DNA from: Phanerodontia chrysosporium
Lineage: Eukaryota > Basidiomycota > Agaricomycetes > Polyporales > Phanerochaetaceae
Assembly: GCA_001910725.1 (NCBI GenBank)
Contig: MJGA01000002.1
Location: 2,469,945 to 2,533,944, forward strand
Direction of reading: 5' to 3'
Length of the DNA: 64,000 bases
Position numbers and translations under genes: made by a program. This document shows positions 1-10,061 of this stretch, piece after piece. Within the stretch, counting starts at the first letter, position 1. The number at the start of each line of letters is the position of its first letter. The notes under the pieces are model-generated. The model did not search any database, had not been told where the DNA came from, and worked only from the letters and a program-made list of their open reading frames with translations.

Positions 1-2465
1 TCAAGATTCCAGACGACGAGCACCCTTTTAGGCTCGAATGCGATTCGTCAGACTTTGCTACGGGGGCTGTACTTGAGCAACTGGGCGAGGATGGCCTTTG
101 GCACCCTGTCGCGTTTTACTCCAAGGCGCTAGGCGTACATGAGCGCAACTACGAGATATACGACAAGGAGATGCTAGCCATCATCCGCGCATTGAAGGAA
201 TGGCGCCACCACTTGGAGGGACACCCTCTACCATTCGACATATGGTCAGATCACCAGAATTTGACCTATTTCCGCAAGGCGCAAGACTTGACGCGACGCC
301 AAGCACGTTGGAGTCTTTTCCTCACACGTTTCCACTTCAAGTTGGAGCACAAGCCTGGAAAGACGATGAAGCGGGCTGATCCAATGTCCAGGAGGCCAGA
401 TCATGAATTGGGGGTGGATTGCGACAATCGTGAAAAAGTCCTTTTGAAGCCAGAATATTTCGCGATTCGAGCCATGCAACCAACCCATTCATCGATAGTG
501 GACGATAGCAAACTGCTAGAAAGGATCAGAAAAGCCCTGCTGGACGACGAAGTCACCAAGTCGTACAAAGACCTGATGTTGAAAGGACCAAGAGAGTTCG
601 GGAAGGACTTAGCGGAATGGCACCTCGAGGACGGGCTACTACTGCACCGAGGCAAGGTGTATGTGCCCAAGGACGACAAGATTAGGGCGGATCTACTCAA
701 GTTACACCACGACTTCCCTGGGGCTGGACACCCTGGACGATGGAAGACGTTGGAGTTGCTGTCGCGCAACTACTGGTGGCCAGGAATGTCGGTTTACGTC
801 AAGAAGTACGTCGCAGGCTGCGAAGTCTGCCAGTCGCATAAAAACGTCAACCAGAAGCCTGCTGGCCTGCTACAACCGAACGAGGTTCCGTCGGAACCCT
901 GGGAGATAATCTCATGCGATATGATCACGGACTTGCCTGAGTCGGACGGTTACAACGCTATCTTCGTAGTCGTTTGCCGCTTAACCAAGCGAGCACATTT
1001 CCTCCCCATCACCAAGGAGTTTTCAGCCAAGGATCTGGGAAATTTGCTCTATGAGCGTGTTTGGCCTTTGCACGGCCTACCCAGACAGATCATTTCGGAT
1101 AGAGGAACGCAGTTCGCCGCGAAACTCTTCCAGGAATGGTGCAGACTCCTGGGGATCAAGTCAGCAATGACTACAGCGTTTCACCCTCAGGCAGACGGTC
1201 AGACTGAGCGAGTTAATCAGTCATTGGAGCAATATCTGCGCTGCTACACAAGCTTCAGGCAGGACGACTGGGCGTACCTTTTGCCCTCTGCCGAGTTTGC
1301 GTACAACAACCAGGCGCATGAAAGCACCAAGAACTCGCCATTCTTCGTCGAATATGGCCGTCATCCACGCATGTTCCCAGAGCAGGACCGTGTTACAAGG
1401 TTGTCAGAACTGGACGACTGGACGAAGCTTAGACAGGAGGCCCAAGATCAGGCGAAAGCCGCGCTCATGCTGGCTGCAGAGCGAATGAAGTGGTACTACG
1501 ACCAGGGTAAATCAGAACCCTTGTTCAAGGTCGGAGACCGTGTTTGGCTTGACGCAAAGGATCTGAACCTTCGGGTTCCCTCCAAGAAACTGGCACCAAA
1601 GCGAGTAGGCCCTTACGAGATCGTAGAGCAGCTGGGACCGGTCACCTTCAAGCTGAAGTTACCAGCCCATGTGAAGATTCACCCGGTCTTCCACGCAAGC
1701 AAGCTCACGAAGCACGTCGAGGATGAGGTTGCCAATCGCACGCGCAAACCCCTACCACCCATTCGTGTGGGTGATGACGAGGAGTACAAGGTCGAGCAGA
1801 TCGTAGATGCACAGCCAGACTCTAAAGGCCGTGTTATGTACCGAGTACGGTGGAGAGGCTACGATGAGCATAGCGACACATGGGAATACTTGCCCAATCT
1901 CAAGCACGCTATGGCGAAGGTCAAACAATTCCACAGGAAATACCCAGATGCGCCGAAGGCAATTTCCCTTCTGCAACGCCACCACGACGAGGAGGATGAG
2001 TTTTTCGTGCGCGAACTCGCGCTACTCCAATCTTGGGGAGCAGACGACCAGTTCGAGGTCGAGCTCATGAACAAGGACGCAAAACTCCCCTCACGTGGCT
2101 CGCCAGAAAGTGCAGGGTTGGATCTTTTCATCACGGAAGACCTTACGCTCAAGCCCCATGATCGCAAGCTAGCGTCAACGGGCCTTCGAATGTGTACTCC
2201 ACCAGGTACCTACGCTCGAGTCGCACCACGGAGTGGCCTCAGCCTCAGAGGCATCGACATAGGAGCAGGCGTTATTGACCGAGATTATCGAGGGGAGCTC
2301 AAAATTCTACTCATCAACAACTCGCCCGACACCTTTACTTTCCACAAGGGTGATCGTGTCGCTCAACTCGTGCTCGAAAGAATCTCCTACGCCGAACCAA
2401 CTCCGGTTTCTCGCCTCGACTCAACCATTCGCAGCAGCGATGGTTTTGGCTCCACTGGTATTTAG
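1..2465 (+). CDS. Ty3/gypsy (chromovirus) Pol, C-terminal part, with fused dUTPase
   Basis: The frame is open from the window edge, so the protein is partial; the first in-window ATG (171) is internal. In order it shows RNase H (DxxD-type start, then TDHQNL-like SDHQNL), an integrase zinc finger (H179/H187, C217/C220 counted from 171), the DDE core (CDMITDLP, SDRGTQF, QTERVNQ), a GPY-like module, and a chromodomain (EEYKVEQI to W-x-YLPN, about nt 1780-1950). The last 130 residues or so are a trimeric-type dUTPase with all five motifs: AGLDLF, PRSGLS, GVIDRDYRGE, GDRVAQLVLE and DGFGSTG. dUTPase would lower dUTP during reverse transcription, a role known from retroviruses. The stop lies 35 bp before a 3' LTR. 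No break is seen, so this part looks functional. Confidence 0.93.
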   Translation, partial: KIPDDEHPFRLECDSSDFATGAVLEQLGEDGLWHPVAFYSKALGVHERNYEIYDKEMLAIIRALKEWRHHLEGHPLPFDIWSDHQNLTYFRKAQDLTRRQARWSLFLTRFHFKLEHKPGKTMKRADPMSRRPDHELGVDCDNREKVLLKPEYFAIRAMQPTHSSIVDDSKLLERIRKALLDDEVTKSYKDLMLKGPREFGKDLAEWHLEDGLLLHRGKVYVPKDDKIRADLLKLHHDFPGAGHPGRWKTLELLSRNYWWPGMSVYVKKYVAGCEVCQSHKNVNQKPAGLLQPNEVPSEPWEIISCDMITDLPESDGYNAIFVVVCRLTKRAHFLPITKEFSAKDLGNLLYERVWPLHGLPRQIISDRGTQFAAKLFQEWCRLLGIKSAMTTAFHPQADGQTERVNQSLEQYLRCYTSFRQDDWAYLLPSAEFAYNNQAHESTKNSPFFVEYGRHPRMFPEQDRVTRLSELDDWTKLRQEAQDQAKAALMLAAERMKWYYDQGKSEPLFKVGDRVWLDAKDLNLRVPSKKLAPKRVGPYEIVEQLGPVTFKLKLPAHVKIHPVFHASKLTKHVEDEVANRTRKPLPPIRVGDDEEYKVEQIVDAQPDSKGRVMYRVRWRGYDEHSDTWEYLPNLKHAMAKVKQFHRKYPDAPKAISLLQRHHDEEDEFFVRELALLQSWGADDQFEVELMNKDAKLPSRGSPESAGLDLFITEDLTLKPHDRKLASTGLRMCTPPGTYARVAPRSGLSLRGIDIGAGVIDRDYRGELKILLINNSPDTFTFHKGDRVAQLVLERISYAEPTPVSRLDSTIRSSDGFGSTGI

Positions 2466-2500
2466 GCTTCACCAGGAGGTTCAGCTAGAATTGGGGGTAA

Positions 2501-3100
2501 TGTCACAGTTTTTCGTCTTAACCCTTAGGGTTAGGGGCAGCAGGTGACAGAAGCGATTACTCCGAACTGTGACATGCAGAAGCGCTGGAGTGACAGCCCT
2601 AGGCTCGGGGCTGGTCACGTGATACGGCGGTCACGTGATGCGCACACGTGCGGTATCCCAGAGTCACATGGTCGAAGGTCTAGAAGCAGGCAAGGGTCTG
2701 GAAGCGCCGAGACACTCCGGAATGGACTAGAAAGCCCTGGAGGTCTCTGGACAGGTCCGGACAGTGCTGGAACGTTCTGGAGGTTTCTGGGACATCGTAG
2801 GAACATTTAGGAACGTGTAGGAGAATGTAGGAATGCCTGTAGGGCACTAGCCAATAGCGTAGTAGGTATTAGATAGCTAGGACCCTGAACACCGGTCCCT
2901 GGGGACCTGGTGCACATGTATATAAACCCTGAGGGCTGGGGGTGCCTCCCCAGCTTCAATCTCATCGCATCTCACCTCTCTAGCCTCTATACCTCGTCTT
3001 CAAGCCTGGCTACACCCTTTGTAGTCCAAGTAAACCTTTGCCAGTGAGTATTGCTGGTTGGTTTGGTGTATAGGCGCTAGGGCAGCGCATTTTTGTGATA
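2501..3100 (+). repeat. 3' LTR of the plus-strand family-A element
   Basis: It begins TGTCACAG directly after a purine-rich GAATTGGGGGTAA stretch (likely polypurine tract) and ends TTTTTGTGATA. A second 600-bp copy lies inverted at 5769-6368 with only about a dozen differences seen, which fixes both ends. It contains a TATA box at 2919-2926, a 13-nt segment at 2950-2962 that matches the family's primer-binding site in reverse complement, and three CACGTG motifs at 2616, 2632 and 2645. The sequence right of 3100 is the gag end of another copy in the opposite direction. Confidence 0.93.
2919..2926 (+). promoter_or_regulatory. TATA box of the family-A LTR
   Basis: TATATAAA lies 31 nt before the start of the self-primer segment at 2950, which is therefore the expected 5' end of the element RNA. 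The same box is present in the inverted LTR near 5943-5950. Confidence 0.65.
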
Positions 3101-4617
3101 CTTCTCCTTCGAAGACGACTTCTTCTTGTGCTTGGTCTTGGGGTATCTTCTTCTTCTGAGCTATCTGAGCTCGATTCCTCGTCAGAGGCTACCTCCTGGA
3201 ATCTCTCCGAGTCACTGGCGTACACCTCGCGCACGCTGTTCTTCGTGTGGCGAGAGCCCTTATCCTTCTCCTTTCCCTTTGAAGGCGAAGCCTTTGACGA
3301 ACTGGCCACCGGTGCATTGGTGGTTTTACTCGACGACGTCGAAGAACCTGAGTTGTTCTTCTTCGATGGACACTCCTTGGCGATGTGGCCTTTGCCTCCA
3401 CACTGAGCGCAGCAGCCTTTCTTCTTCGCCTCCTCGAACGACATGGCAACCTTCTGAACTTTGGCTGTCTTGCCTTTGCCCTGGGCTGAGCCCTTCTTCA
3501 AGGCGTCGACATCCATAGCGTCAGGGTCTTTCGACGACTGAGGCTGTCCAGAGAGTACGGTGCCTGTCAAGAGACGTTGATCCTGCAGAATCTCCTGAAC
3601 ATCCTTCAACCAACCATCCCAGGTCGTAGCCCACTGAGCACGACCACGGGCTGCCAGTACATCGGCGGCGGCACGAGGGGTATGGGCATAGGCTTTGACC
3701 AACAGTTCTTCATTGGAGAAGCCGGTTTGGCGAGCCAGCGAACGGAAACGAGCAGCAAACTCATTGAAAGTCTTCTCGTTCGTTCCTTTCTTGCTGACAA
3801 GCTGCTCAAACTCTGCCCTTGCCCTGTCCTTCTTGTCGGTCTGTTGGAATCCTTTCTGGAGTTCGTTCACAAAGTTGGTCCAAGTACCAAGGGGCTTTGA
3901 GTCTGCCACCTTGTCGAAGTACTCTTGCATGACCTTCTTTGCTGAACCTCGCAGGTAAGTCATCGCCGTCTCTATCTTCTTTTCGTCGTCCATTACGCCA
4001 CGGTGGCGCAACCAGAGTGCCATCGACTCGAGCCAGTCATCCAGCTTGCTAGCCTTATCACCATTAAAGGTGTCAGGCTCCTTCATGGTAGGGAACAAAG
4101 ACTGAGACAACCCAACGTTGCCTCCACTAGTGCCTTGCTGAACCAACACTTTCAAGCTCTCGTTCTCCTGCTTCAGCACCTGCATAGCGTTCTGCAAAAC
4201 GCGATTTTGGTTCTGAGCCTCTGCTATCTGCGCAGACAAGTGCTGTCTAGTCTGCTCAAGAGTGTCTATCTGCTCCTGAAGTGTCTTGGCCTCGGTTTTG
4301 CGTTTGCGAAGGGCTTCCTTCAAGCGAAGGACTTCTGAACCCATTTCCGACCTTACTTGAGCTATCTCAGCCTTTACCCAGTTACCCAGGCTGTCAACGA
4401 GGGCCTTGAAGTCGCCAGGAGTCAGTCCTTCCTGAGCGGCTTGTACCCATGACTGGCTGTACTCTTCGTAAGAGGTCGAAAGCGGCGCAGCGGCCAAAAC
4501 TGGGGTAGGGCCTCCCTCAGCCATAGAGCCGAGTTCTAACGCTCCCCAAGGGTCCATACCACTTGAACTCGCAGCAGAACGCAAACCAAAGTCAACAGGA
4601 TTTGAATTGAGCGACAT
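3101..4617 (-). CDS. gag: Gag of family-A Ty3/gypsy element (3' end truncated by insertion)
   Basis: ATG at 4617 opens about 505 codons of element sequence. The frame then runs on to 3010 through antisense LTR of the inserted copy, giving about 30 foreign residues. The protein has an N-terminal region, a long coiled coil (heptad-rich, about residues 80-165), a Ty3-type capsid domain starting near EPDTFNGDKASK, and one CCHC zinc knuckle (CAQCGGKGHIAKEC). It ends in a Ser/Lys-rich tail followed by an acidic SDEESSSDSSEEE stretch. Gag packages the element RNA and forms the particle. Its start is 29 nt after the stop of the pre-gag ORF, in another frame, and it is the first ATG downstream of the predicted transcript start. 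Confidence 0.9.
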
Positions 4618-4646
4618 CTTGATTCAAAAACGCGCAGATACAAAAA

Positions 4647-5459
4647 CTAATCGAGGTTCTTCTCCAAAAACAACCAATCTTCACCCAACTCCTGAATCAG
4701 CTCCCTGCAATGCTCAGCGAAGCGTGGCTTAAGCTCAGCGAAGCTATGTGCGCCTGCCTTCTTCAAATCCCTCGAAATCTTCTTCCACTCCCTCGTGGTG
4801 TACTCCTTCGTCTCGACGATGGTCTGAAGGTGTTTGCGAATGTTGTCGAACCTCTCCTTGAACAAGCCCAAGGTGTAGAGCTCGTGTTCAGTCAACCCAA
4901 CTCGAAAACGCTGCTCGTCTAGCTTCTGAAAGAACGGACCCAAGTGGTTAAGGGCGCCGTTGAACTTTCGTCCGTAGTCGCGCAGCTGATGGACCTGAGT
5001 GTTGGTGTGAAAACGAAGGTCTTTGGGAATGGGTTTGACTTCGATAGGGGGAGTAGGGGGAGGTTCAATACGTTCGATGAGGGGTAGAGGGGGAGGGGCG
5101 TTCGCGATGCGATCGAGTAGGCGGCGCTTGCGCTGTTCGTTGCGATAGTCTTCGAGCTGAAGCTGGTGCTTGAAGTCGTTCAAGTCTGCTTCACGAGCAA
5201 GCCTTTCACGACGACCAGGGACAGGGGTGTAGGGTGTAGTGCGAGGTTTGTACGCAGGGCGCGGCTTCCCAACGTCTTTGAAGCGGTGAAGGTTCGAGAT
5301 CTTGATGCGCTCAAGCAAGGGTTTGCCAGAGCTCTCGTCCTTAGCAAGGACAAAACGGTTCCTAGCAGCTTTAGGCACTAGTAAACACGGGTCAGCCTGT
5401 GTACACAAGCCAGAAAACTTCTCCACACAGGCAAAGCGCAAGGCTTTCCTGCCAGCCAA
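4647..5459 (-). CDS. Pre-gag ORF of family A, no ATG, unknown function
   Basis: This frame is open for about 271 codons between in-frame stops and contains no Met codon. 5459 is a TTG used only as a marker; the true start, possibly a near-cognate codon, is unknown. The N-terminal third is basic. The middle has an Arg/Gln/Glu-rich helix (NEQRKRRLLDRI) followed by a proline-rich linker (APPPLPLIERIEPPPTPPI). The C-terminal 120 residues look helical and mixed-charge. The C-terminus shares spaced identities with the pre-gag ORF of element B (34590-35327). It resembles no domain I know. It lies between the primer-binding site and gag, so it would be the first product of the genomic RNA if translated. 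An alternative is that it is merely an open leader. Confidence 0.6.
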   Translation of the reverse strand: MAGRKALRFACVEKFSGLCTQADPCLLVPKAARNRFVLAKDESSGKPLLERIKISNLHRFKDVGKPRPAYKPRTTPYTPVPGRRERLAREADLNDFKHQLQLEDYRNEQRKRRLLDRIANAPPPLPLIERIEPPPTPPIEVKPIPKDLRFHTNTQVHQLRDYGRKFNGALNHLGPFFQKLDEQRFRVGLTEHELYTLGLFKERFDNIRKHLQTIVETKEYTTREWKKISRDLKKAGAHSFAELKPRFAEHCRELIQELGEDWLFLEKNLD

Positions 5460-5753
5460 CCCTCAACGAAGAGAAAGGGGTATTACTGCGGGTTTCCACG
5501 CCACGCAGCTAAAACTGGTTGGACAGGGTATTACACCCTTAGTCCAGCACTACAACAGGGGTTACTCGTCCGCAGGCAAAGCCCTCTGAGGTGGGTTACA
5601 CCACGTTCCCCTGTCTGTACCTAAAAAGGTACTATAGTGCCCACTTACGCCTGTGGATCGGCAGAAAACTGAACAAAGCGCAAAAGCACTTGTTCAAACA
5701 AGCCCCCAGAACCCAAAGCAATAACCTAGGCCACCAAAGGTGGAGTAGGTTGG

Positions 5754-5766
5754 CCAGCTTCAATCT
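5754..5766 (-). other. Self-priming primer-binding site, family A
   Basis: On the minus strand AGATTGAAGCTGG starts 2 nt (GA) after the 5' LTR end. It is the exact reverse complement of CCAGCTTCAATCT in the LTR (2950-2962; in this LTR at 5919-5907), located about 31 nt after the start of the TATA box, the expected RNA 5' end. I do not see the TGG start typical of a tRNA 3'-end primer site. This is the Tf1/sushi self-priming arrangement. Confidence 0.8.
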
Positions 5767-5768
5767 TC

Positions 5769-6368
5769 TATCACAAAAATGCGCTGCCCTAGCGCCTATA
5801 CACCAAACCAACCAGCAATACTCACTGGCAAAGGTTTACTTGGACTACAAAGGGTGTAGCCAAGCTTGAAGACGAAGTATAGAGACTAGAGAGGTGAAAT
5901 GCGATGAGATTGAAGCTGGGGAGGCACCCCCAGCCCTCAGGGTTTATATACATGTGCACCAGGTCCCCAGGGACCGGTGTTCAGGGTCCTAGCTATCTAA
6001 TACCTACTACGCTATTGGCTAGTGCCCTACAGGCATTCCTACATTCTCCTACACGTTCCTAAATGTTCCTACGATGTCCCAGAAACCTCCAGAACGTTCC
6101 AGCACTGTCCGGACCTGTCCAGAGACCCCCAGGACTTTTTAGTCCATTCCGGAGTGTCTCGGCGCTTCCAGACCCTTGCCTGCTTCTAGACCTTCGACCA
6201 TGTGACCCTGGGATACCGCACGTGTGCGCATCACGTGACCGCCGTATCACGTGACCAGCCCCGAGCCTAGGGCTGTCACTCCAGCGCTTCTGCATGTCAC
6301 AGTTCGGAGTAATCGCTTCTGTCACCTGCTGCCCCTAACCCTAAGGGTTAAGACGAAAAACTGTGACA
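5769..6368 (-). repeat. 5' LTR of the minus-strand family-A element
   Basis: This is a 600-bp copy of 2501-3100 in reverse. On the plus strand it starts TATCACAAAAA and ends CTGTGACA. Differences from the other copy are scattered substitutions (for example near 5875, 6125-6140 and 6208), so the two insertions are of slightly different age or source. It carries the same TATA, E-box-like and telomere-like segments. Confidence 0.93.
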
Positions 6369-7041
6369 CCGCTCCATCCGTCGGAGCAAGACCATCTGGT
6401 CGAACACTATAGTACGACGTATCCGGCAGCGCAAGTGGTCCCTCGTGCATGTCTGAATCCCCCATCAACAGCAGCATTCGTTAACGGCACTGCGGTCTTT
6501 CACGACAGCGTGGTTATCAGAGGTCGGCGAATATCCCCTGCACGCATCAATGGAAATGCAGGGAATTCGATCGTACAAATTAACCGTGGTGACAACAGGT
6601 TCGTCGGAGAGGTCCGTCTGATTATCACCCATACGCAGGACCTTGCGCGCAACTGCCAGAACGTCACACACCGATTGCTGGGCGTCCGGTGGTTTAAGAA
6701 CATCAAGATCTCGTATGCAGACATCTGGGATCCTTAGTACGTTGATTGTACAGTCAGAAAGTGTTCTAACTACTCACCAGAAGCGATATGTTAGCCCCGA
6801 ACTCGAGGTGATGTTCTGGGAACATGGCACCTACCTCAACCCTGCACACGAAGGCCCTCCTTTCCTCATTCCAGTTGAAGAGGTTCTTTCGCAGGCCTGT
6901 CGGCTTGCGATTCGGCTGCCATGTACTCAAGAAAGTGATGAAGGCGAAGACGGCTCAACGGTGACGTCCAAAAATCAGGAGCCCGAGATGGTATGGGTGA
7001 CCTGTGGTCTCACAAAGGTATGTTATCACTGTGCGCTGTAA
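6369..7041 (+). pseudogene. Relic of the C-terminal region of a transposase-like protein
   Basis: Two broken frames read as parts of one protein. The first (to the stop at 6735-6737) contains VVIRGRRISPARING and GNSIVQI. The second (about 6780-7020) contains LEVMFWEHGTYLNP and PPFLIPVEEVLSQACRL. The first resembles the end of the Tnp2-type protein at 56.1 kb, which has a GRRYAVRRVHLGNSSVIF segment. The left end abuts the 5' LTR of the minus-strand retrotransposon, so that copy probably inserted into this gene. Family assignment is an inference from shape, not from a search. 7042-7500 shows small spaced AG/GT signals but no coding segment I can support. Confidence 0.4.
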
Positions 7042-7500
7042 CATTTCATATCATGACCACCCATATCCAGGACGTACAGGTGCTATAGCTTCACCGATGC
7101 TCGTCTATTTTCGGAGGAGGTGCCATTAACTTGCGCAAGGTGAGTCTTGAATTTCTCTAACCCTCGCCTATTCATAACATAACCTATCATGCTCAGGGGC
7201 TGTAAGACACCCTAAAGACTATAGCGAGGTATGTACATGCACGATCCTCTCAGCGCAGCGCTCATGATATTGCCAGGAAGACATGCCACGGTCAAGGGTA
7301 CACGGGGTCCTACTTGGACACTTCTTGACTGGGGTGTCTTCACACGCATCCCCACCGTCGTACAAGCTTCATAACCCATTCAAATTGATTCTGTAAGTGT
7401 GCGACCCTTGCGAAGTGTCAAGAAATTGCATAATAGGGCTAACAATACACCACAAAATTCGCCGACTTGTTGAATATCCACAGGTACGCGACGGCCCTTT

Positions 7501-9226
7501 CTAGGCCTCATCATCAGCCTCATTCTCGCTCTCTCCACCCTCAACCAGGCCGTTAGCTCCATCTGCACCCCCTGCCTCCTGCTCATTCTCGTCCGCCTCA
7601 TCGTCAGTGGATACCGTGTCTCGGAAACCGCGCGGATTCTTATCTGAAATCTTGACCTCATGATCACGGGTGCCACCGTTCTCGCTGCGCCAGGCCTTGA
7701 GCCACTTGCGGTTGACGAGCATCGGAGGCATCTTTCGCTTCGGAGGAAACTGCATCGAGCGTCGTCCCAGGTCGACGCGTCTATGCAGTTTCGGACCACC
7801 TGCCTCTCCAGCGACCTCTTCTTGCCAAAGCGCATCAAGATCGTGGAATATTGCAGTAGCCTGACAGTTTCGCAGGTAAGTTTTAGGATCATTCCGCAGC
7901 AGAGTACTCACTCGTTTAGTGCGCCAGGCAAGGGAGCGCACCTCGAGAATTTTAATGCCTTGACGGAGTTCTTGATCGGTGACTCGAGCTGCTTGCTTGG
8001 CGTTCTGGAAGAGCTGACGCTCTTTCTCAGAGTCAGACGCACTGAACGTACTGACTTCTTCGGTCATCCAAGGCGTCTCCAGCAAAGGTTCAGGGTTGAC
8101 ACCGTGAACCTCCTCGTAGGATTGGCATGCAAGGAGACGGCGCGCCTTGAGCTGTAGAGGGTAGGTTAGCTCTCTTGCCTATATAGTATGGTGCTCTTTC
8201 TTACCTCACGCTGACGGCCAGCTCGGCGTTCATTATCGACCGTCTCGAAGCGCTTCTGGACCTTCTCTGGATCGTCCTTGCATCTCTTACCCTGGTTCCA
8301 CTGACGCAGGATTCTCTTCACCATTTCCTCAAGGTCCGGAAGCGTGAACTGGACGCCCCTAGTTTGGATCGAGCGCGTTTTCTCGTTCTAACACCCGGTA
8401 AGCCTTTGCTCATAACGACTTAATAGAGAACTCACTGTCTGATCGGTGTAGACGAGCTGGGCTACACGGTCAATGACGGCACGATTGACCGGGTGGTTTA
8501 CAGGCTGATCATACGCAATCGGGAGCTTGCCAGGTTGAGGCTGAGGCGTCTGGGGCAGGTCCTTGCCACGGCGAAGCAGGAAAGGGTTGCCCTGTACACC
8601 GGTAACGTTGAATAGCTCCAGCTTCACCAAGTTCTGATGTTTTAACCGTAGGTCAGCAGTCAGATACCGTGACAAAAGGCTTGTGGCCTGAACAGAGAAC
8701 TACGTACTCGCAGCTCAGTCTTGAGTGCTGCTTGTGCATCGGTAAGTGCCGTCTTGCCCATTAAGATGAGACGCGGAGCTTCAAACGACACATCAGACGA
8801 CTCGTCTGCGCTGCTGCTGTTCTCATCCCCATCCTGGGGGCGGCCACGACGCCGGCGTTGACGGTGAGTCCGTCCTTTCTTGAGCGCTGCTTTGCGCTTC
8901 TTGCCGCGACGCTGATTCGGCTGTTCAGTGCTGGTGGGGTCCTCGGTATCCGAGCGGAGCGCAGGGTCGATGGCGGAGTTGCTGATGTTCGAGGCCCCTG
9001 CCAGGTTCGTCCCTCTACCCCTCGAAGCACCCCTCTGACCATCACCTAGCCGTTCAGATACCACCCCGGTCATGCTGCGCCACTCGTCGAGCGTTGGCGG
9101 AGGGCAGTCCGGGTCCGCTTCCCTGACTTCGCGCACATACTTGTGGTACGCAGCCCATTCGGCAGGTGGAACAGCCTGCTTGGCTTGGGCAGTGCATGAC
9201 TGCGCTGGTGGTGCGCGGTTGGGCAT
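7501..9226 (-). CDS. Hypothetical nuclear-type protein, about four exons
   Basis: ATG at 9226. The first exon ends at 8708 (TELR), intron 8634-8707, exon 8633-8424 (NLVKLELFNVTGV to VYTDQT), intron to 8388, an exon of about 180 nt reading NEKTRSIQTRGVQFTLPDLE, a further intron ending near 8158, and a last exon to TAG at 7501. The N-terminal half is rich in Arg/Ser with a KRK / RQRRRRGRP basic patch (possible nuclear localisation). The tail is acidic and ends SENEADDEA. I recognise no catalytic domain. Proteins of this build are common in Agaricomycete genomes near mobile elements, which fits the neighbours, but that link is from memory only. Confidence 0.6.
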
Positions 9227-9306
9227 CGGGAGGGCGTTCTGAAAGATGGGAGAGGTGCGTTACAGCTGCTGGGGGTCGTCTGGGGTGCAGAGGCCGTCGG
9301 GAGCAT

Positions 9307-10061
9307 GGGCGACGAGCAATGGACGATTATTTATTCATTTATGTGACATTTTTTCGACATGAAATAAAGCTAGTTCTCCTACATCAACGCAGATCCGGAT
9401 ACAGCCTCCATTCAGACCCTTCATATATCTATATAGAGGGCATAAGCCGAAGCTTGTAGATCAAGCTATGGCGGCTTTATAGATAGTTGTTACCTCTCTT
9501 CAGACGAGATGGTAACAGTCTGTTTACCTTGGTTCAGTTCACTTCTAAACAGTATTGCTCGGTCAGGCAGACGCACCGGCGCTAGGTCTTCCTTCTTGCC
9601 CTAACCCGAACCCACACAGACGTCCTGGACAGTATCCCGCTACCAGCACGCTGCCGACTATAGCCTGTTTCTCTGAACCTAGGTAAGGCTTGCCTGGGGT
9701 CTTTACAGACCACCTTTTGCTCCCATATCTCCAGGTCATCGCAGCTGATTTATTTGAAGCTGGCAGCGCTCTTCCTAAGCAGGTCCGACACACGGTGAGT
9801 GTGCCTCCCGCTTCCACGACCCTGATGCCCCTTTGCCCCGCAGTGCGCCCCAGAACTTGGTTGTGCACCGCTACAGAGCTTGATAGCTCATATTGAATCT
9901 TCTAAAACCGAAGGGTTCGTCCAGCTGGCCCGGTGCTCTCCTTGAACAGTACGGTAACAGTACCATTTGCGCTGCGTCCAACCTACCTCGCTAGTACAAA
10001 TACTGCTCCGCTGGCTGAACTTTAATGCTCACGGAAGCAGTCTCATAGCTCCTGCGATACG
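9307..10061. other. Intergenic, no gene seen
   Basis: An AT-rich stretch (about 9320-9560) is followed by GC-moderate sequence with only short overlapping frames and no motif. Confidence 0.5.

Larger units (their letters stand above)
3101..6368 (-). mobile_element. 5' portion of a second family-A Ty3/gypsy element, interrupted by the first
   Basis: Read on the minus strand the order is 5' LTR (6368-5769), primer-binding site, pre-gag ORF, gag. It stops abruptly at 3101, where the 3' LTR of the plus-strand copy begins. The simplest reading is that the plus-strand copy inserted into this one near the end of gag. The rest of this copy's pol should then lie left of the window. The target duplication of the younger copy should be the five bases at 3101-3105 (CTTCT), and that of this copy 6369-6373 (CCGCT); neither partner is inside the window. 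Confidence 0.85.

Noticed and set aside
2517..2540. Telomere repeat as sign of a chromosome end or healed break
   Set aside because: Only about three units, present in both LTR copies; it is part of the LTR.
3010..3100. Extension of family-A gag beyond 3101
   Set aside because: This is antisense LTR of the inserted copy, so the last 30 or so residues are not gag.
5700..5768. tRNA-type primer-binding site after the family-A LTR
   Set aside because: No TGG-starting tRNA complement adjacent to the LTR, while a perfect self-complement is present.
7380..7892. Minus-strand frame overlapping the end of the 7501-9226 gene
   Set aside because: It is a frame shadow; the gene's own frame gives the acidic tail and a stop at 7501 with clean splicing.
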